Source: Oscillospiraceae bacterium (lineage in GTDB: Bacteria > Bacillota > Clostridia > Oscillospirales > Ruminococcaceae). From it: 38,155 nucleotides of DNA. The translations under genes and the position numbers were made by a program. The stretch's first letter is position 1. Each line of letters starts with the position of its first letter. Shown piece after piece: positions 22,578 to 32,220 of the stretch. The stretch spans positions 1 to 38,155 of the forward strand of contig JAFXCV010000046.1 in the NCBI GenBank assembly GCA_017521325.1, written 5' to 3'. The notes below the pieces were generated by a model. The model saw nothing but the letters and a program-made list of their open reading frames with translations, searched no databases and was not told where the DNA came from.

Positions 22578-25500
22578 ATGGAATTTATGCGCAGAGCCAA
22601 GGGCTCAATTTCAATTTTTCTCTGCATCATCCTGCTGCCGATGGTGACATATTCGACAATGATCATTGATGCATCGAGAATGCAGGTGGCAAGAACCAGC
22701 ATTGCCACAGCAGGTGACCTTGCAATGAATGCGGCACTTTCCGAATATGAAAAGGTGCTGCAGGATATGTACGGTCTGTTTGTCCTGACAGAGAATCAGG
22801 ATTCCTTCGAAAATCAGCTTCAGGCATATTTTACCGAAACACTCGAAGGCAAGATCACCACAACGGACAAAGACCTGATCACGGGCATGTCCGACGAAAT
22901 TGTTCAGGCCATTATCAACCCCAATGCCGAGGGCAAGCTTAACAATCTGAATAATATGCTTTCCATGACGGTGGAGGAGGATGCATTTGATTATGTACCG
23001 ATCGACGGCTCCACACTTGCCAATCAGGCAATCATGAAGCGTCAGATCATTGAGTACATGAAGTACAAGGGTCCCGTTTCCCTCGCATCCACCCTCCTTC
23101 CCAAGCTCGACTTCCTCAAGGATTCCTCCAAGCAGACTGAGGTCGTGGAGATGAAGGTGGAGTATACGAAAAAACTGAGCAGTCTGGAGGATGCTTGTCA
23201 GGCAGCGTGGGAAATCATTGAGGGGTATGAAGATCCGAATAGCGGTGAGCCGTTTGGATATAATGCCTATGCAAAGTGGTATAAGAGTGATGATTGGGGA
23301 TATGAAAATGAGTGGAAAGTAAAAGAAATTCTTGATAATACCGAAAAAGGTTTTCGTGACATGTCCACCATTTTGCTCATGAAAAAGCAGCTGGACAATA
23401 AAGACGAATTGACAGCTCCCGATTATGAAGAAATGAAAAATGATTTCTTTAATGAGTTGGGAATCTACAACTTGGCTAATGGCGTAGATACGGAGAATAA
23501 AGAGAGTGTAAAGGATTATTTATCCAGAATTGAGAGTACTTTCAGCAGAATCGTAAATCTTGACAAGACCAGTAAAAATGGCATGCTCGAAACTTATGTT
23601 GAGTTCATATATTCCGGTGATCAAGTCACCGTCCGTGATAGAATTGATAAAAGCCAATTTACCAATCATATTATTATTAGAGATGACATCAATGGCAGAA
23701 CTGATGAAATATTTTATAGGGATGCGCCTTATGTTGATGATGGAATACGTAATACCGGCGATGATCTCGAAAAACTGGCAGAATTATATAACGTACAGCT
23801 GGAGGCATATAACAAAGCAAAAGATGCCCTTGCACCTGAGAATAGAGAAAGATACAAGATCTTACGTTGTTCACTCAGCGCATTGGATGTTTTATACGAG
23901 GACTATAAGTTTGCTATTGGAGATTATGATTCCCTGTGTACAGCCGAGCTTAATAAACTGAAAAATCCGGATGGGGATGCAGAACCGGATGAAGAAGCGA
24001 TTCGCCAGTATCAGGAAACCATGAATACGGAGATTGGCAATTATAATAGTACGTTGAATTTAATGGGAGCGATATTTAACGAATGGCAGGGTGATGAAAA
24101 TTCATCTTATAGTTCCGCTTTATACTATGACTCTCTCCATGGCGACAACGGCCTTTGCAATCTGTATAAAGATACAAACATATATATAAGATGGGCTGAA
24201 AGCTCGGCATCCTATGGCAGAAACGAGCTGAAGCGTTATCATGATGTGATCGAAAAGATGATCACACTCTGCACTGACTCAATTACTGCCTTGGAGGCAG
24301 TAATTACTGCTATCGAATCAACTGAAGGTGCGAAATCGGATTGGCAGGGTAAAATAGGTGAGTTGTCCGATGGTACAACAAAGAGCAACATGCAGAGTGA
24401 CTTTGATTCCACAACTGATGCTGTCAAAATTGAAGAAGTTAGAAAGCTGATCAAAGTCTTTGAGTTCATCAAGAAAGATTTTGTTGCAAGAGATGAAGCT
24501 CTGCATGAAGTGAAATTCTTCGAAATGAAGATCCTCGATGAAGAAAATGTTATTTTTGTAAGCACATATGTAAATGACTCGAATCGTAATGCTGTTTTCA
24601 GCGATCTTAATGGCGAAAAGGCGGATATCGATGGCTTTAGACATCGTGCAAATGATATCATGAATGATCATTATGACGATAGTGAAGTGTATAAATTGGC
24701 ACCATCAGGCGGAGCGCCGATTCGCATAAATGCTATCGTTCTTGATGGTAATGATGAATATGAATCTTACATGTTCGTTGATGAATACAAAGACATCGCC
24801 AGCCAAAAATTCTACCTCACCCTCAAGAGCATCTGCGAGACGAAAAAGCCGGAGATGACAACGACGCAGTCACAACAGGTAGAGGTGATTAATGAGTCCG
24901 CAGGCGGCAGCGACGCCAGCGGAAACGACACCGATTCTGCCGCTAATGACGAAGAACCGACGGAAGCAACGACTGATTCTGCTAAGGATAACGGCGCTAA
25001 GGAACTGAATATCGGCGAAATCTATAACACAATCAGTGCTGTCTCAATGGTGAATGGACTTAAAGCCGATGATGATGAGGGACCCAGTGGTGATTCCAAG
25101 GTCAAGAATGTAAAAATCAGTACAAAAAAGGATGACTATGACGGAAAAGCCAATGATTCAACGGATTCTCTCAAAGAAGGCAAAAACCTCCTGAAAACAA
25201 TCGGAGATCTTGGTGCTAAAGTGGCAGAGTATGCCTATATGGAAGAGTACTTCACCGAGATGTTCACCTGCCGTACAGACGCCACAAATAAGGATGGCGG
25301 CATCGTTCTTCTCAACGGCTACAGCATTCCCGCACCCGGAACGGATGCAACAACAATGGCGAAAACCGTCAACAGAAACGCTCCGTGGTTCGGCAGGGAG
25401 ATCGAGTACATCATCTGGGGCGACAGTAGTATGGATAGAAACTGGGTAAAAACGGATGCTCTGCTCTATACCATTCGTTTTGCACTCAATGCGATCTATG

Positions 25501-26831
25501 CCTTTACTTCCCCCGAGATTCAGTCATTTGCGCTGCAGGTTGCAACTGCCATTGCAGGCTGGACGGTCATTGGTGTTCCCATTGTACAGGCATGTATCAC
25601 CGTTGCACTCGCACTTGCAGAGAGTGCCTATGACCTTGTACTGCTGCATAAGGGCGAGGATGTTCCGATTTATAAAAGTGTAACTACCTTTGTCTGCTCG
25701 CCTACGGGTATTGTGAGCGAGGCAGGAAAACAGGCGGCAAACAAGTTGATTGAGAAAGGCACTGAGGTAGCAAAACAAGCAATTGATAACAAGATTGATG
25801 AAATTACCAACAAGGTAGGTGCTACCTTGGAAGAAAAAAAACAAGCAGCATTGGATTATGTTGCGGAATATACCGCCGAGCAAGCCAACGAGATCAATAC
25901 GACCATTGCCAACATGTCCGTGATACCGTTAATGAATCAGCTGATGCCGGTCGCAACAGAAATTGACAAGAAAACGGATGCCAAAAAAGATGATCTGAAG
26001 ACAGCTGTTGAAGCTGCAGTTGGCAAAGCGTTTGATTCGATCACAACATCGATCAACGATATGCCGAATGACAACATTGTAAGGCCTTTGGCACAGCTTG
26101 TGTATACGGAAGACTTCAAGAACAGACTGAAAACAGAGGTTTCGGAGTATTTCACAAAGGAATTTGACAGTGCAACTGGATTCTCCGCAGTTAACAAACT
26201 GAATGAGCTGAAGGCATATCTGATCGACGATACGGTTGATGAAAATTCCAAGGGTATTATTTCAAAGGAAATCTGGAAGTACAATTCTGAGATCAATGAG
26301 AAGGTAAAGGAAAAAGCTGATGCTCTGACAGAAAAGATCAAAGGAGTTACAGAAGAAACCGCCGACAACCTCAAAAGCGTAATGCACGAAGGCTTTGACG
26401 ATATGTCTGCGAAGCTCTCCGGTACAGTGACAAAAACTCTGGATGAAGCAGCAGAAAAGCTCAACCTGAACAAGGTGAAGGACGCCTCCGCATCCAAGGG
26501 CCATACTCTGAACTACAAGGAATACTGCAAGATCTTCGTTCTCGTTAAGCTTGCCGCAGGTCAGGAGCCGAAGATGCTCAACAGAGCAGCGGCGCTCATT
26601 GAAGCCAATGTCCGGACTGCCAACGGCACGAACAACACCGAGTTCCACATCGTGGATGGATATACCCTCGTCGGCATCAAGTCCAACGTGAAAATGGGAA
26701 CACTCTTCCCCTGGGGCGTTTCGGTAAGTGACTCCTCAGATACGACCGGCAGTGTTGATATGTCGCTTGATTTGAATAATCTTGGCGAAAACTTCGTGAC
26801 GATCAATTATCAGGCAGTCAACGGTTATTAA
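22578..26831 (+). CDS. Giant TadG/DUF5702-like pilus-associated protein
   Basis: A 1417-residue protein beginning with a basic stretch and a single membrane helix (residues ~10-29, SISIFLCIILLPMVTYS) leading into IIDASRMQVARTSIATAGDLAMNAAL, the pattern of TadG/DUF5702 proteins of Firmicute Tad loci. The large outer part is mostly helical and charged (~90-770), followed by an acidic Ser/Thr/Asp stretch (~773-811), a conserved-looking region with a hydrophobic segment (~965-1025) and a long helical/coiled region (~1048-1305). The ribosome site AAGGAGG is ideal. Bases ~23240-24780 are visibly richer in A/T than the rest, hinting at a recombined or fast-evolving insert. It could form the pilus tip or an adhesin scaffold, but function is unknown. 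Confidence 0.75.
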   Translation: MEFMRRAKGSISIFLCIILLPMVTYSTMIIDASRMQVARTSIATAGDLAMNAALSEYEKVLQDMYGLFVLTENQDSFENQLQAYFTETLEGKITTTDKDLITGMSDEIVQAIINPNAEGKLNNLNNMLSMTVEEDAFDYVPIDGSTLANQAIMKRQIIEYMKYKGPVSLASTLLPKLDFLKDSSKQTEVVEMKVEYTKKLSSLEDACQAAWEIIEGYEDPNSGEPFGYNAYAKWYKSDDWGYENEWKVKEILDNTEKGFRDMSTILLMKKQLDNKDELTAPDYEEMKNDFFNELGIYNLANGVDTENKESVKDYLSRIESTFSRIVNLDKTSKNGMLETYVEFIYSGDQVTVRDRIDKSQFTNHIIIRDDINGRTDEIFYRDAPYVDDGIRNTGDDLEKLAELYNVQLEAYNKAKDALAPENRERYKILRCSLSALDVLYEDYKFAIGDYDSLCTAELNKLKNPDGDAEPDEEAIRQYQETMNTEIGNYNSTLNLMGAIFNEWQGDENSSYSSALYYDSLHGDNGLCNLYKDTNIYIRWAESSASYGRNELKRYHDVIEKMITLCTDSITALEAVITAIESTEGAKSDWQGKIGELSDGTTKSNMQSDFDSTTDAVKIEEVRKLIKVFEFIKKDFVARDEALHEVKFFEMKILDEENVIFVSTYVNDSNRNAVFSDLNGEKADIDGFRHRANDIMNDHYDDSEVYKLAPSGGAPIRINAIVLDGNDEYESYMFVDEYKDIASQKFYLTLKSICETKKPEMTTTQSQQVEVINESAGGSDASGNDTDSAANDEEPTEATTDSAKDNGAKELNIGEIYNTISAVSMVNGLKADDDEGPSGDSKVKNVKISTKKDDYDGKANDSTDSLKEGKNLLKTIGDLGAKVAEYAYMEEYFTEMFTCRTDATNKDGGIVLLNGYSIPAPGTDATTMAKTVNRNAPWFGREIEYIIWGDSSMDRNWVKTDALLYTIRFALNAIYAFTSPEIQSFALQVATAIAGWTVIGVPIVQACITVALALAESAYDLVLLHKGEDVPIYKSVTTFVCSPTGIVSEAGKQAANKLIEKGTEVAKQAIDNKIDEITNKVGATLEEKKQAALDYVAEYTAEQANEINTTIANMSVIPLMNQLMPVATEIDKKTDAKKDDLKTAVEAAVGKAFDSITTSINDMPNDNIVRPLAQLVYTEDFKNRLKTEVSEYFTKEFDSATGFSAVNKLNELKAYLIDDTVDENSKGIISKEIWKYNSEINEKVKEKADALTEKIKGVTEETADNLKSVMHEGFDDMSAKLSGTVTKTLDEAAEKLNLNKVKDASASKGHTLNYKEYCKIFVLVKLAAGQEPKMLNRAAALIEANVRTANGTNNTEFHIVDGYTLVGIKSNVKMGTLFPWGVSVSDSSDTTGSVDMSLDLNNLGENFVTINYQAVNGY

Positions 26832-26838
26832 AACGAAT

Positions 26839-26870
26839 CCCTGAAATTCCGCAGCAGCGGGATTTCAGGG
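26839..26870 (+). other. Intercistronic stem-loop after the giant gene
   Basis: A 14-bp stem (CCCTGAAATTCCGC with GCGGGATTTCAGGG, one G-T) closes a tight AGCA loop eight bases after the stop codon. No T-run follows. It resembles the stem-loop downstream of the pilin gene and may set mRNA stability. Confidence 0.65.
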
Positions 26871-26908
26871 TATCGCAGAAACGTAAAAAACGTGAAAGGA
26901 AGCATTTC

Positions 26909-27853
26909 ATGAAGAATAAAGAAACGGGAGCTTTGGCAATAGAGACCGTGCTGTCACTTACGTTTTTCATGCTCTCCATCATCTCCATCATGTTCATGGC
27001 TGTCATCATCAAGGTGCAGGCAAACATGCAGTATGCGCTCGCACAGACAGCAAAGGAGATTTCCGGTTATTATTATATGATCGACAAGATCGGGCTTGCT
27101 TCGGTGTTATCAGGCAGTCCGGGCGATGTTACGGAGCAAAAGGTGGATGACCTCAACGAAACAATTGATAATTTTGCAAATCTGGTTTCCGATGCAAAAG
27201 ATACAGTTGACGACGGTAAAGAATTTTTGAAACAGGATATCACTAACATGTCACAAGATGAACTGAAGGATTTGGTAAATGAGGTGGATGAATACAAGGA
27301 TGATGTGGTTAAACTCAAGAATAACGCACAGACCCTTGGAGGTCAGCTGGTCAATGATATCAAATCAGGTGAAGCAAAAGCGCAGGTTTTTGCGGTGCTG
27401 AAGCTTTTCGGAAAATCACTGGTCAGTCAGAGCTTCTCCTATTACGTTGCCCCCTATGTTTGTCAGGCGCTGATGCCAAAATACATGACAAGCGGCAATT
27501 TTGAAACGTACTGCAATTCCGCAGGCCTGAAATGGGAGCAGTCCTGGAACCCGACAGCAGTAGAATATGTGGATTTTTCCGGTTCACAGCTGCTGCTTGA
27601 CGGACGCTCGATCAAGGTTGATGTGGTCTACACCGTTAACACAGAGAACCTGACATTCGGACTTGTTGACGCCAAACTGAAATTCCATCAGTGCGCATCG
27701 ACGGCGGCGTGGGTCAATCCCAATGGCAGCGGATCGATCAAAAAGATTTCGCAGCTTTCCGGAGGCGGGGAATCCGATTCGGAGGGCGGAGATGCTGAGG
27801 GCGGCGCAGAAGGCGAAGGCGGCGCAGAAGGTGAAGAAGGAGAAGGCGAATGA
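26909..27853 (+). CDS. Second TadE-like pseudopilin with acidic tail
   Basis: A 314-residue protein. After MKNKETGALAIETVLSLTFF, whose helix (~7-35) carries the Glu of class-IVb pseudopilins five residues past the Gly, there is a helical region (~75-165) and a soluble domain with VEYVDFSGSQLLLDGRSIKVDVVYTV. The C-terminus (~285-314) is a Gly/Glu-rich tail (GGAEGEEGEGE). AAAGGAAG precedes the ATG. The last four bases overlap the peptidase gene (ATGA), so the two are translationally coupled. It is likely a minor pilin; a role as TadF counterpart is inferred from position. Confidence 0.72.
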   Translation: MKNKETGALAIETVLSLTFFMLSIISIMFMAVIIKVQANMQYALAQTAKEISGYYYMIDKIGLASVLSGSPGDVTEQKVDDLNETIDNFANLVSDAKDTVDDGKEFLKQDITNMSQDELKDLVNEVDEYKDDVVKLKNNAQTLGGQLVNDIKSGEAKAQVFAVLKLFGKSLVSQSFSYYVAPYVCQALMPKYMTSGNFETYCNSAGLKWEQSWNPTAVEYVDFSGSQLLLDGRSIKVDVVYTVNTENLTFGLVDAKLKFHQCASTAAWVNPNGSGSIKKISQLSGGGESDSEGGDAEGGAEGEGGAEGEEGEGE

Positions 27854-28512
27854 TAGTAGTAAAGTATATCGTGTTTATACTCGTATCCATTGTTCTGGCA
27901 GGATTTTCCATGTTCTTCCGCCAGAATTATGTGGAGGATAAAAAAGTAAGTCTTCCCGATTCCATTAAAAAGCATTGGGGAATCACAGCTGCGGTCGGCA
28001 TCATGTATCTTGTATTTGCAATTCTTGCACTTGTGTTTTTTGAAAAGAAGGAAATTTCATTCCTTCAGATGACGCAGTGCGTGCTGCTCTGGGACGCAAT
28101 GTTCCTGATTGCAACCATTGACTTTCAGGTAAAAAAAATCCCGAACAAGCTGCTTCTCGTGCTGCTTGCAGTAAGAGTCGTTTTCCTTGTGCTGACATTT
28201 TTTGAACGCCCTGAGGATTTTGTACCGATTCTTGTTTCTTCCCTCATTGGCATGGCGGTCGGTGCCTTCATCATTCTTATCGTTCTGCTTCTTTCAAAGG
28301 GGCAGGTCGGCGCAGGCGATCTCAAGCTTTTTGCAGTCATCGGATTTTTCTTCGGCCTTGCGGGACTGATTGAGATCATGATGTATTCGCTGTTTCTCTC
28401 TGCGATTGTTGCAATCAGCCTTCTGCTCTTCCGTAAGGCAAAGATGAAATCCACAATTCCCATGGCACCGTTCGTTTTTCTGGGTCTGACATTTTATTAT
28501 GTATTACTTTAA
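27850..28512 (+). CDS. tadV: Type IV prepilin peptidase (A24, TadV/CpaA-like)
   Basis: A 220-residue polytopic membrane aspartyl protease that cuts the leader from Flp and Tad pseudopilins. Both catalytic aspartates are in the family motifs: Asp91 in ATIDFQVKKIPN and Asp157 in GAGDLKL. About six hydrophobic segments are visible. It lacks the N-methyltransferase domain of PilD, as is usual for TadV/CpaA. The start overlaps the previous stop (ATGA). Its placement after the pilin-like genes rather than at the operon head is a typical Gram-positive variation. Confidence 0.9.
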   Translation: MIVVKYIVFILVSIVLAGFSMFFRQNYVEDKKVSLPDSIKKHWGITAAVGIMYLVFAILALVFFEKKEISFLQMTQCVLLWDAMFLIATIDFQVKKIPNKLLLVLLAVRVVFLVLTFFERPEDFVPILVSSLIGMAVGAFIILIVLLLSKGQVGAGDLKLFAVIGFFFGLAGLIEIMMYSLFLSAIVAISLLLFRKAKMKSTIPMAPFVFLGLTFYYVLL

Positions 28513-28530
28513 GATCGGAGTGATTTGTAT

Positions 28531-29868
28531 ATGGGTAAAGTAATGCCGCTGGCCATTCTGATGGTCATGATTACGCTCCTGTTTATTTCATGGGGTAATA
28601 TTTCAAAGTATAATACAAGAATCAAGGCGCAATTTAACGGATATATGACTGCGGCGCAGGAATATGAGGATAAACAAATCTATGTTGATGCAGTCATGCA
28701 GTATGAAAAGGCATTCTCATTGAAACCTGATGATTATGATCTGGCTGTCAAGATCAAGGATCTTTATGCAACACTCAACAACGGCGGTCAGTATATTGAA
28801 CAGTATCTTGCTGCCTGTGAAAAGCTGAGGAAGATGAACCCTGAGATCGCAGAAAATCATTATGTACTTATCAATTATTACTGGGATCAGGAAGCCTATG
28901 ATACTGCGTATGAGTATCTGAAGGCTGCACAGAAGCACCTGCCCGATGATGAAGAAATCAAGGCGAAGATCAGAAAAATCAAGGGCATGTACACTACAAT
29001 GTCGGTCGGTCATGAAGAGTTCAAGGGCTGGTGCTTTACCGAGGAGAATCAGAATGGTACCGCTGTTGTAGTGACGGACGGCAAATACGGAATTGTCAAA
29101 TCGAATAATAACACACTTCTCGAATGCCTTCATGAAGGAGCAGGTCCGCTTGCCGATGGTGTTTTTGCAATCAAGGTAAATGGTGAGTATTACTATGCGG
29201 ATACATCCGGCAACCGCAAGGTCGTTCCCGATGAACCGGCGGAATACCTCGGTCCGTTCAATAATGGCCTTGCACTGACGAAGGTTGGCGGACTCTATGG
29301 TTATATCGATAAGAAGGGAAAAAGCCATCACATTCAGTTTGAAGAAGCGGGAAGCTTCTCAAACGGCGTAGCCCCCGTGAAGCTTGAAGGCAAGTGGGTG
29401 ATGATTGATAAGAACTTCAACGTTGTCAAGAACCTTGTATTTGAGGATATCCTGATGGATGAATACGGCTTCTGTTCCGTATACGGCGTTTTCTTTGGAA
29501 AGATGGACGGAAAATACCATCTGTACGATGTCAAGGGAAACAACCTGTCAGCAGCCCACTGTGACGGCTTTGAGGATGCAAAGCTCTTTGCGTCAACGCA
29601 GCCCGCAGCGGTAAAGAGGGATGGCAAATGGGGTTACGTCAATATTAACGGCTCCATTGCAATGAACCCCACCTTTGAAGATGCAGATTCCTTTAATTTC
29701 GGTTACGGTCCGTTCAAGGAAAACGGAAAGTGGGGCTGTATCAGCATGACAGGCGAAAGATGGATCGAACCGACCTTTGATCACATGTCTGCTTTTGCAA
29801 GAAATGGTCTGGCACAGGTTGAAATAAACGGCTCAGACCAGTTTCTCAAGTTAAATTATTATGATTAG
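28531..29868 (+). CDS. Membrane-anchored TPR and WG-repeat protein
   Basis: A 445-residue protein with an N-terminal membrane helix (~5-22, MPLAILMVMITLLFISW). Residues ~30-150 form TPR-like helices (YVDAVMQYEKAFSLKPDDYD; YDTAYEYLKAAQKHLPDD), and ~165-445 carries about seven WG-type beta repeats (GKYGIV, GLYGYID, GKWVMID, GKWGYVN, GKWGCIS). WG repeats are thought to be protein-binding beta structures; TPRs bind partners, and in Tad loci a TPR lipoprotein (TadD) helps assemble the pilus. A TadD-like role is possible but unproven. The ATG at 28531 is chosen for its spacing from GGAGTG; an in-frame TTG lies two codons upstream. It is the bridge between the pilus and phospho-signalling genes. Confidence 0.78.
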   Translation: MGKVMPLAILMVMITLLFISWGNISKYNTRIKAQFNGYMTAAQEYEDKQIYVDAVMQYEKAFSLKPDDYDLAVKIKDLYATLNNGGQYIEQYLAACEKLRKMNPEIAENHYVLINYYWDQEAYDTAYEYLKAAQKHLPDDEEIKAKIRKIKGMYTTMSVGHEEFKGWCFTEENQNGTAVVVTDGKYGIVKSNNNTLLECLHEGAGPLADGVFAIKVNGEYYYADTSGNRKVVPDEPAEYLGPFNNGLALTKVGGLYGYIDKKGKSHHIQFEEAGSFSNGVAPVKLEGKWVMIDKNFNVVKNLVFEDILMDEYGFCSVYGVFFGKMDGKYHLYDVKGNNLSAAHCDGFEDAKLFASTQPAAVKRDGKWGYVNINGSIAMNPTFEDADSFNFGYGPFKENGKWGCISMTGERWIEPTFDHMSAFARNGLAQVEINGSDQFLKLNYYD

Positions 29869-29877
29869 GTGAGAGCT

Positions 29878-31440
29878 ATGTTGACAAAAATTCAAAAGGG
29901 AAGCAATGTTTATGCAGTGTATGACGTAGGCGAAACGGAAATTACACTGGACAATTTCAGTGTGATGATGATCAACAATAACCAGAAGCATGATATCGGT
30001 CTTGCGCCCATCACCTTTGAGGAAATGAACGGCAAGTATACCGGCATCCTGTTCGATGTAACGGGTATGCTCACGCTTCAGGAGTATATTGAAAAGATCG
30101 CAAGCCAGAGCGAATTCCGTATGATGATCCTGAATCTTCTCTCAACACTCGAACAGTTTGACGAGTACATGATTGATGTGCAGCAGGTTCTTCTTGACCT
30201 TTCACAGGTGTATATCAATCCTGTGGATTTCCGTGTCTGCTTCATTTGCCTGCCGCTTGCGTCACATGAAAATAACGGAAGTCTGTATCTCTTTTTCAAG
30301 TCGATCGTGGAGAACAGCAATGTGACAAGCGTCAATAATGAGATCAGCTATTTTGACCGTGTCAAGAATCTTACAACCAGTGAGAACGGATTTTCCTTGA
30401 AAAATCTGAAAAACTCCATGGCAAATGCAAATCCTGAGCAGGCACGCACAGCGATGCCCGGCAGCTTCGATGCGCCCGCTCCGCCTCCCGTGCATCAGCC
30501 CCAGCTTGATGGCCCGACAGAAATCACGATGACACCCCGTCCTGTGCAGCAGGAATATATCGAACCCGTTCCGATGGTGCAGCCCGAGGAAAAGAAAAAA
30601 GGCCTGTTCGGACTTTTCTCCTCTTCCTCGTCCTCCTCGTCCTCTTCTTCCAAGAAGAAACCTGCAAAGAATAATGATGTATCAGGCGGTCTTGCAAGCC
30701 TGCGTAAAAATGGTCAGGCACAGCCGACATCGGCACCGGTTTCTGCTTCAGCTCCCATGCCCATGCCGAGTTCTGTTCCAATGCCGAAGCCTGCGGCACG
30801 TCCGAATTCCAAGGCAGCAGCAAAGTCTGCACCAAAGGATGACGTACCGCCCGTACCGCTGTCAAGCGGCGGTCTTGCGGGTCTTCGAAAACAGCACAAT
30901 AAGGGAACACCCCAGCAACCCGTAATTCCGCAGCAACCCGTAATTCCGCAGCAGCCCGTAATTCCGCAGCAACCCGTAATTCCGCAGCAGCCTGTGATTT
31001 CGCAGCAGCCTGTGATTCCGCAGCAGCCCGTAATTCCGCAGCAGCCTGTGATTCCGCAGCAGCCTGTAATTCCGCAGCAGCCCGTAATTCCGCAGCAGCC
31101 TGTAATTCCCCAGCAGCCTGTGATTCCGCAGCAGCCTGTGGTTTCCGGTGCGATGCTCATCCGTCTGAAAACAAACCAGAGTTACCGGATGGAAAAGCCC
31201 GTTTCACTGATCGGACGTGAAATGGAGGGACTTGATGTGGATCTTGCAGGCAATCCGAGAGTCGGACACAAGCACGCAAACCTCATCCGCCGTGGAACAG
31301 GCTATTGCGTAAAGGATCTCGAATCGAAGAATCATACCTATGTCAATGGTGTGATTTCACAGGCAGGGGAGGAAACACCGCTTTCAGACGGTGACCGTAT
31401 CCGCTTTGCGGACGAGGAATTTGAGTTCCGCATGCAGTAA
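29878..31440 (+). CDS. DUF6382-type N-domain plus FHA domain protein
   Basis: A 520-residue cytoplasmic protein. Residues 1-~165 match the pattern of the DUF6382-type domain often found ahead of FHA domains in Clostridia (ITLDNFSVMMINNN; MLTLQEYI). A basic/Ser-rich segment (LFSSSS run), a Pro/Ala linker and 13 copies of PQQPVI lead to a C-terminal FHA domain (~425-520): LIGREMEG, VGHKHANL and SKNHTYVNG. The key Ser of the usual VSRxHA is Gly here, so phospho-threonine binding may be altered. Start: GTG at 29869 is in frame, but ATG at 29878 has AGGTGAG in good position, which itself overlaps the stop of the previous gene. It likely docks phosphorylated partners next to the Tad machine (inference). 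Confidence 0.82.
   Translation: MLTKIQKGSNVYAVYDVGETEITLDNFSVMMINNNQKHDIGLAPITFEEMNGKYTGILFDVTGMLTLQEYIEKIASQSEFRMMILNLLSTLEQFDEYMIDVQQVLLDLSQVYINPVDFRVCFICLPLASHENNGSLYLFFKSIVENSNVTSVNNEISYFDRVKNLTTSENGFSLKNLKNSMANANPEQARTAMPGSFDAPAPPPVHQPQLDGPTEITMTPRPVQQEYIEPVPMVQPEEKKKGLFGLFSSSSSSSSSSSKKKPAKNNDVSGGLASLRKNGQAQPTSAPVSASAPMPMPSSVPMPKPAARPNSKAAAKSAPKDDVPPVPLSSGGLAGLRKQHNKGTPQQPVIPQQPVIPQQPVIPQQPVIPQQPVISQQPVIPQQPVIPQQPVIPQQPVIPQQPVIPQQPVIPQQPVIPQQPVVSGAMLIRLKTNQSYRMEKPVSLIGREMEGLDVDLAGNPRVGHKHANLIRRGTGYCVKDLESKNHTYVNGVISQAGEETPLSDGDRIRFADEEFEFRMQ
30910..31143 (+). repeat. Thirteen 18-bp coding repeats (PQQPVI)
   Basis: Thirteen in-frame 18-base units encode PQQPVI with rare changes (one SQQPVI, the last PQQPVV). 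The units differ mainly at synonymous sites, so the array is old enough to have drifted but remains slippage-prone. It forms a flexible linker before the FHA domain. Confidence 0.9.
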
Positions 31441-31479
31441 TCATCCGCAATCTGAATATACAAATTAGGAGATTTAGGA

Positions 31480-32202
31480 ATGGATTATCAAATCGTTTCT
31501 GAATATGGCAGCCGTGATGTCAATGAGGATTATGCCGCACATGCTCAGGTGCAGGGAATGCAATGCTTTGTCCTGTGCGACGGACTCGGTGGTCATGGCA
31601 AGGGAGAGGTTGCCTCGGAGCTTGTGACAAACGCACTTCTCGGCTACATGCAGGAGCATCCGCAGAACGACCGTGAAACCATTGCGGCAGCGTTTGAACA
31701 TGCGCAGGCGAAGCTGCTTGCGCTGCAGGAGGAACAGCATCTGCAATCTTCAATGAAAACCACAGCAGTCATGCTGCTGACGGATCGGGAGCATGCAGTC
31801 TGGGCGCATATCGGCGATTCCCGTCTGTATCTGTTTTACCGCAGCAAGATCGTGCAGCGAACGCTTGATCACAGTGTGCCGCAGATGCTTGTGATGATGG
31901 GAAAAATCAAGGAAAAGCAGATCCGCAATCATCCCGACCGCAATCGTCTTTTGCGTGTCATGGGAACTCCATGGGGCGCACGAAGTTATGAGATTTCCGA
32001 TAAACGCAGTCTTTCCAAATGTCAGGCATTCCTGCTCTGCTCCGATGGCTTCTGGGAGAATATCACAGAAAAACAGATGTGCCGTTTCCTGCGCAAAAGC
32101 AAAACGGCGGAGGAATGGCTCCGCCTGATGCAGGAGGAGGTACGCAAAAACGGGGCGGATACGGATATGGATAACAATACCGCAATTGCCGTAATACTCT
32201 GA
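31480..32202 (+). CDS. PP2C-family Ser/Thr protein phosphatase (intact)
   Basis: A 240-residue metal-dependent phosphatase. All family motifs are in order: RDVNEDY (Asp17), CDGLGGHGKGE (Asp34-Gly35), GDSRLYLF, LLCSDGFWE and the final DNNTAIAV. Single-domain PP2C enzymes reverse the action of PASTA-type kinases, and the two kinases just across the intergenic region are plausible partners. The ribosome site AGGAG lies ahead of the ATG. Its length is typical. It sits in the operon between two FHA genes. Confidence 0.93.
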   Translation: MDYQIVSEYGSRDVNEDYAAHAQVQGMQCFVLCDGLGGHGKGEVASELVTNALLGYMQEHPQNDRETIAAAFEHAQAKLLALQEEQHLQSSMKTTAVMLLTDREHAVWAHIGDSRLYLFYRSKIVQRTLDHSVPQMLVMMGKIKEKQIRNHPDRNRLLRVMGTPWGARSYEISDKRSLSKCQAFLLCSDGFWENITEKQMCRFLRKSKTAEEWLRLMQEEVRKNGADTDMDNNTAIAVIL

Positions 32203-32220
32203 GTTCATGGGTGAATGGAT

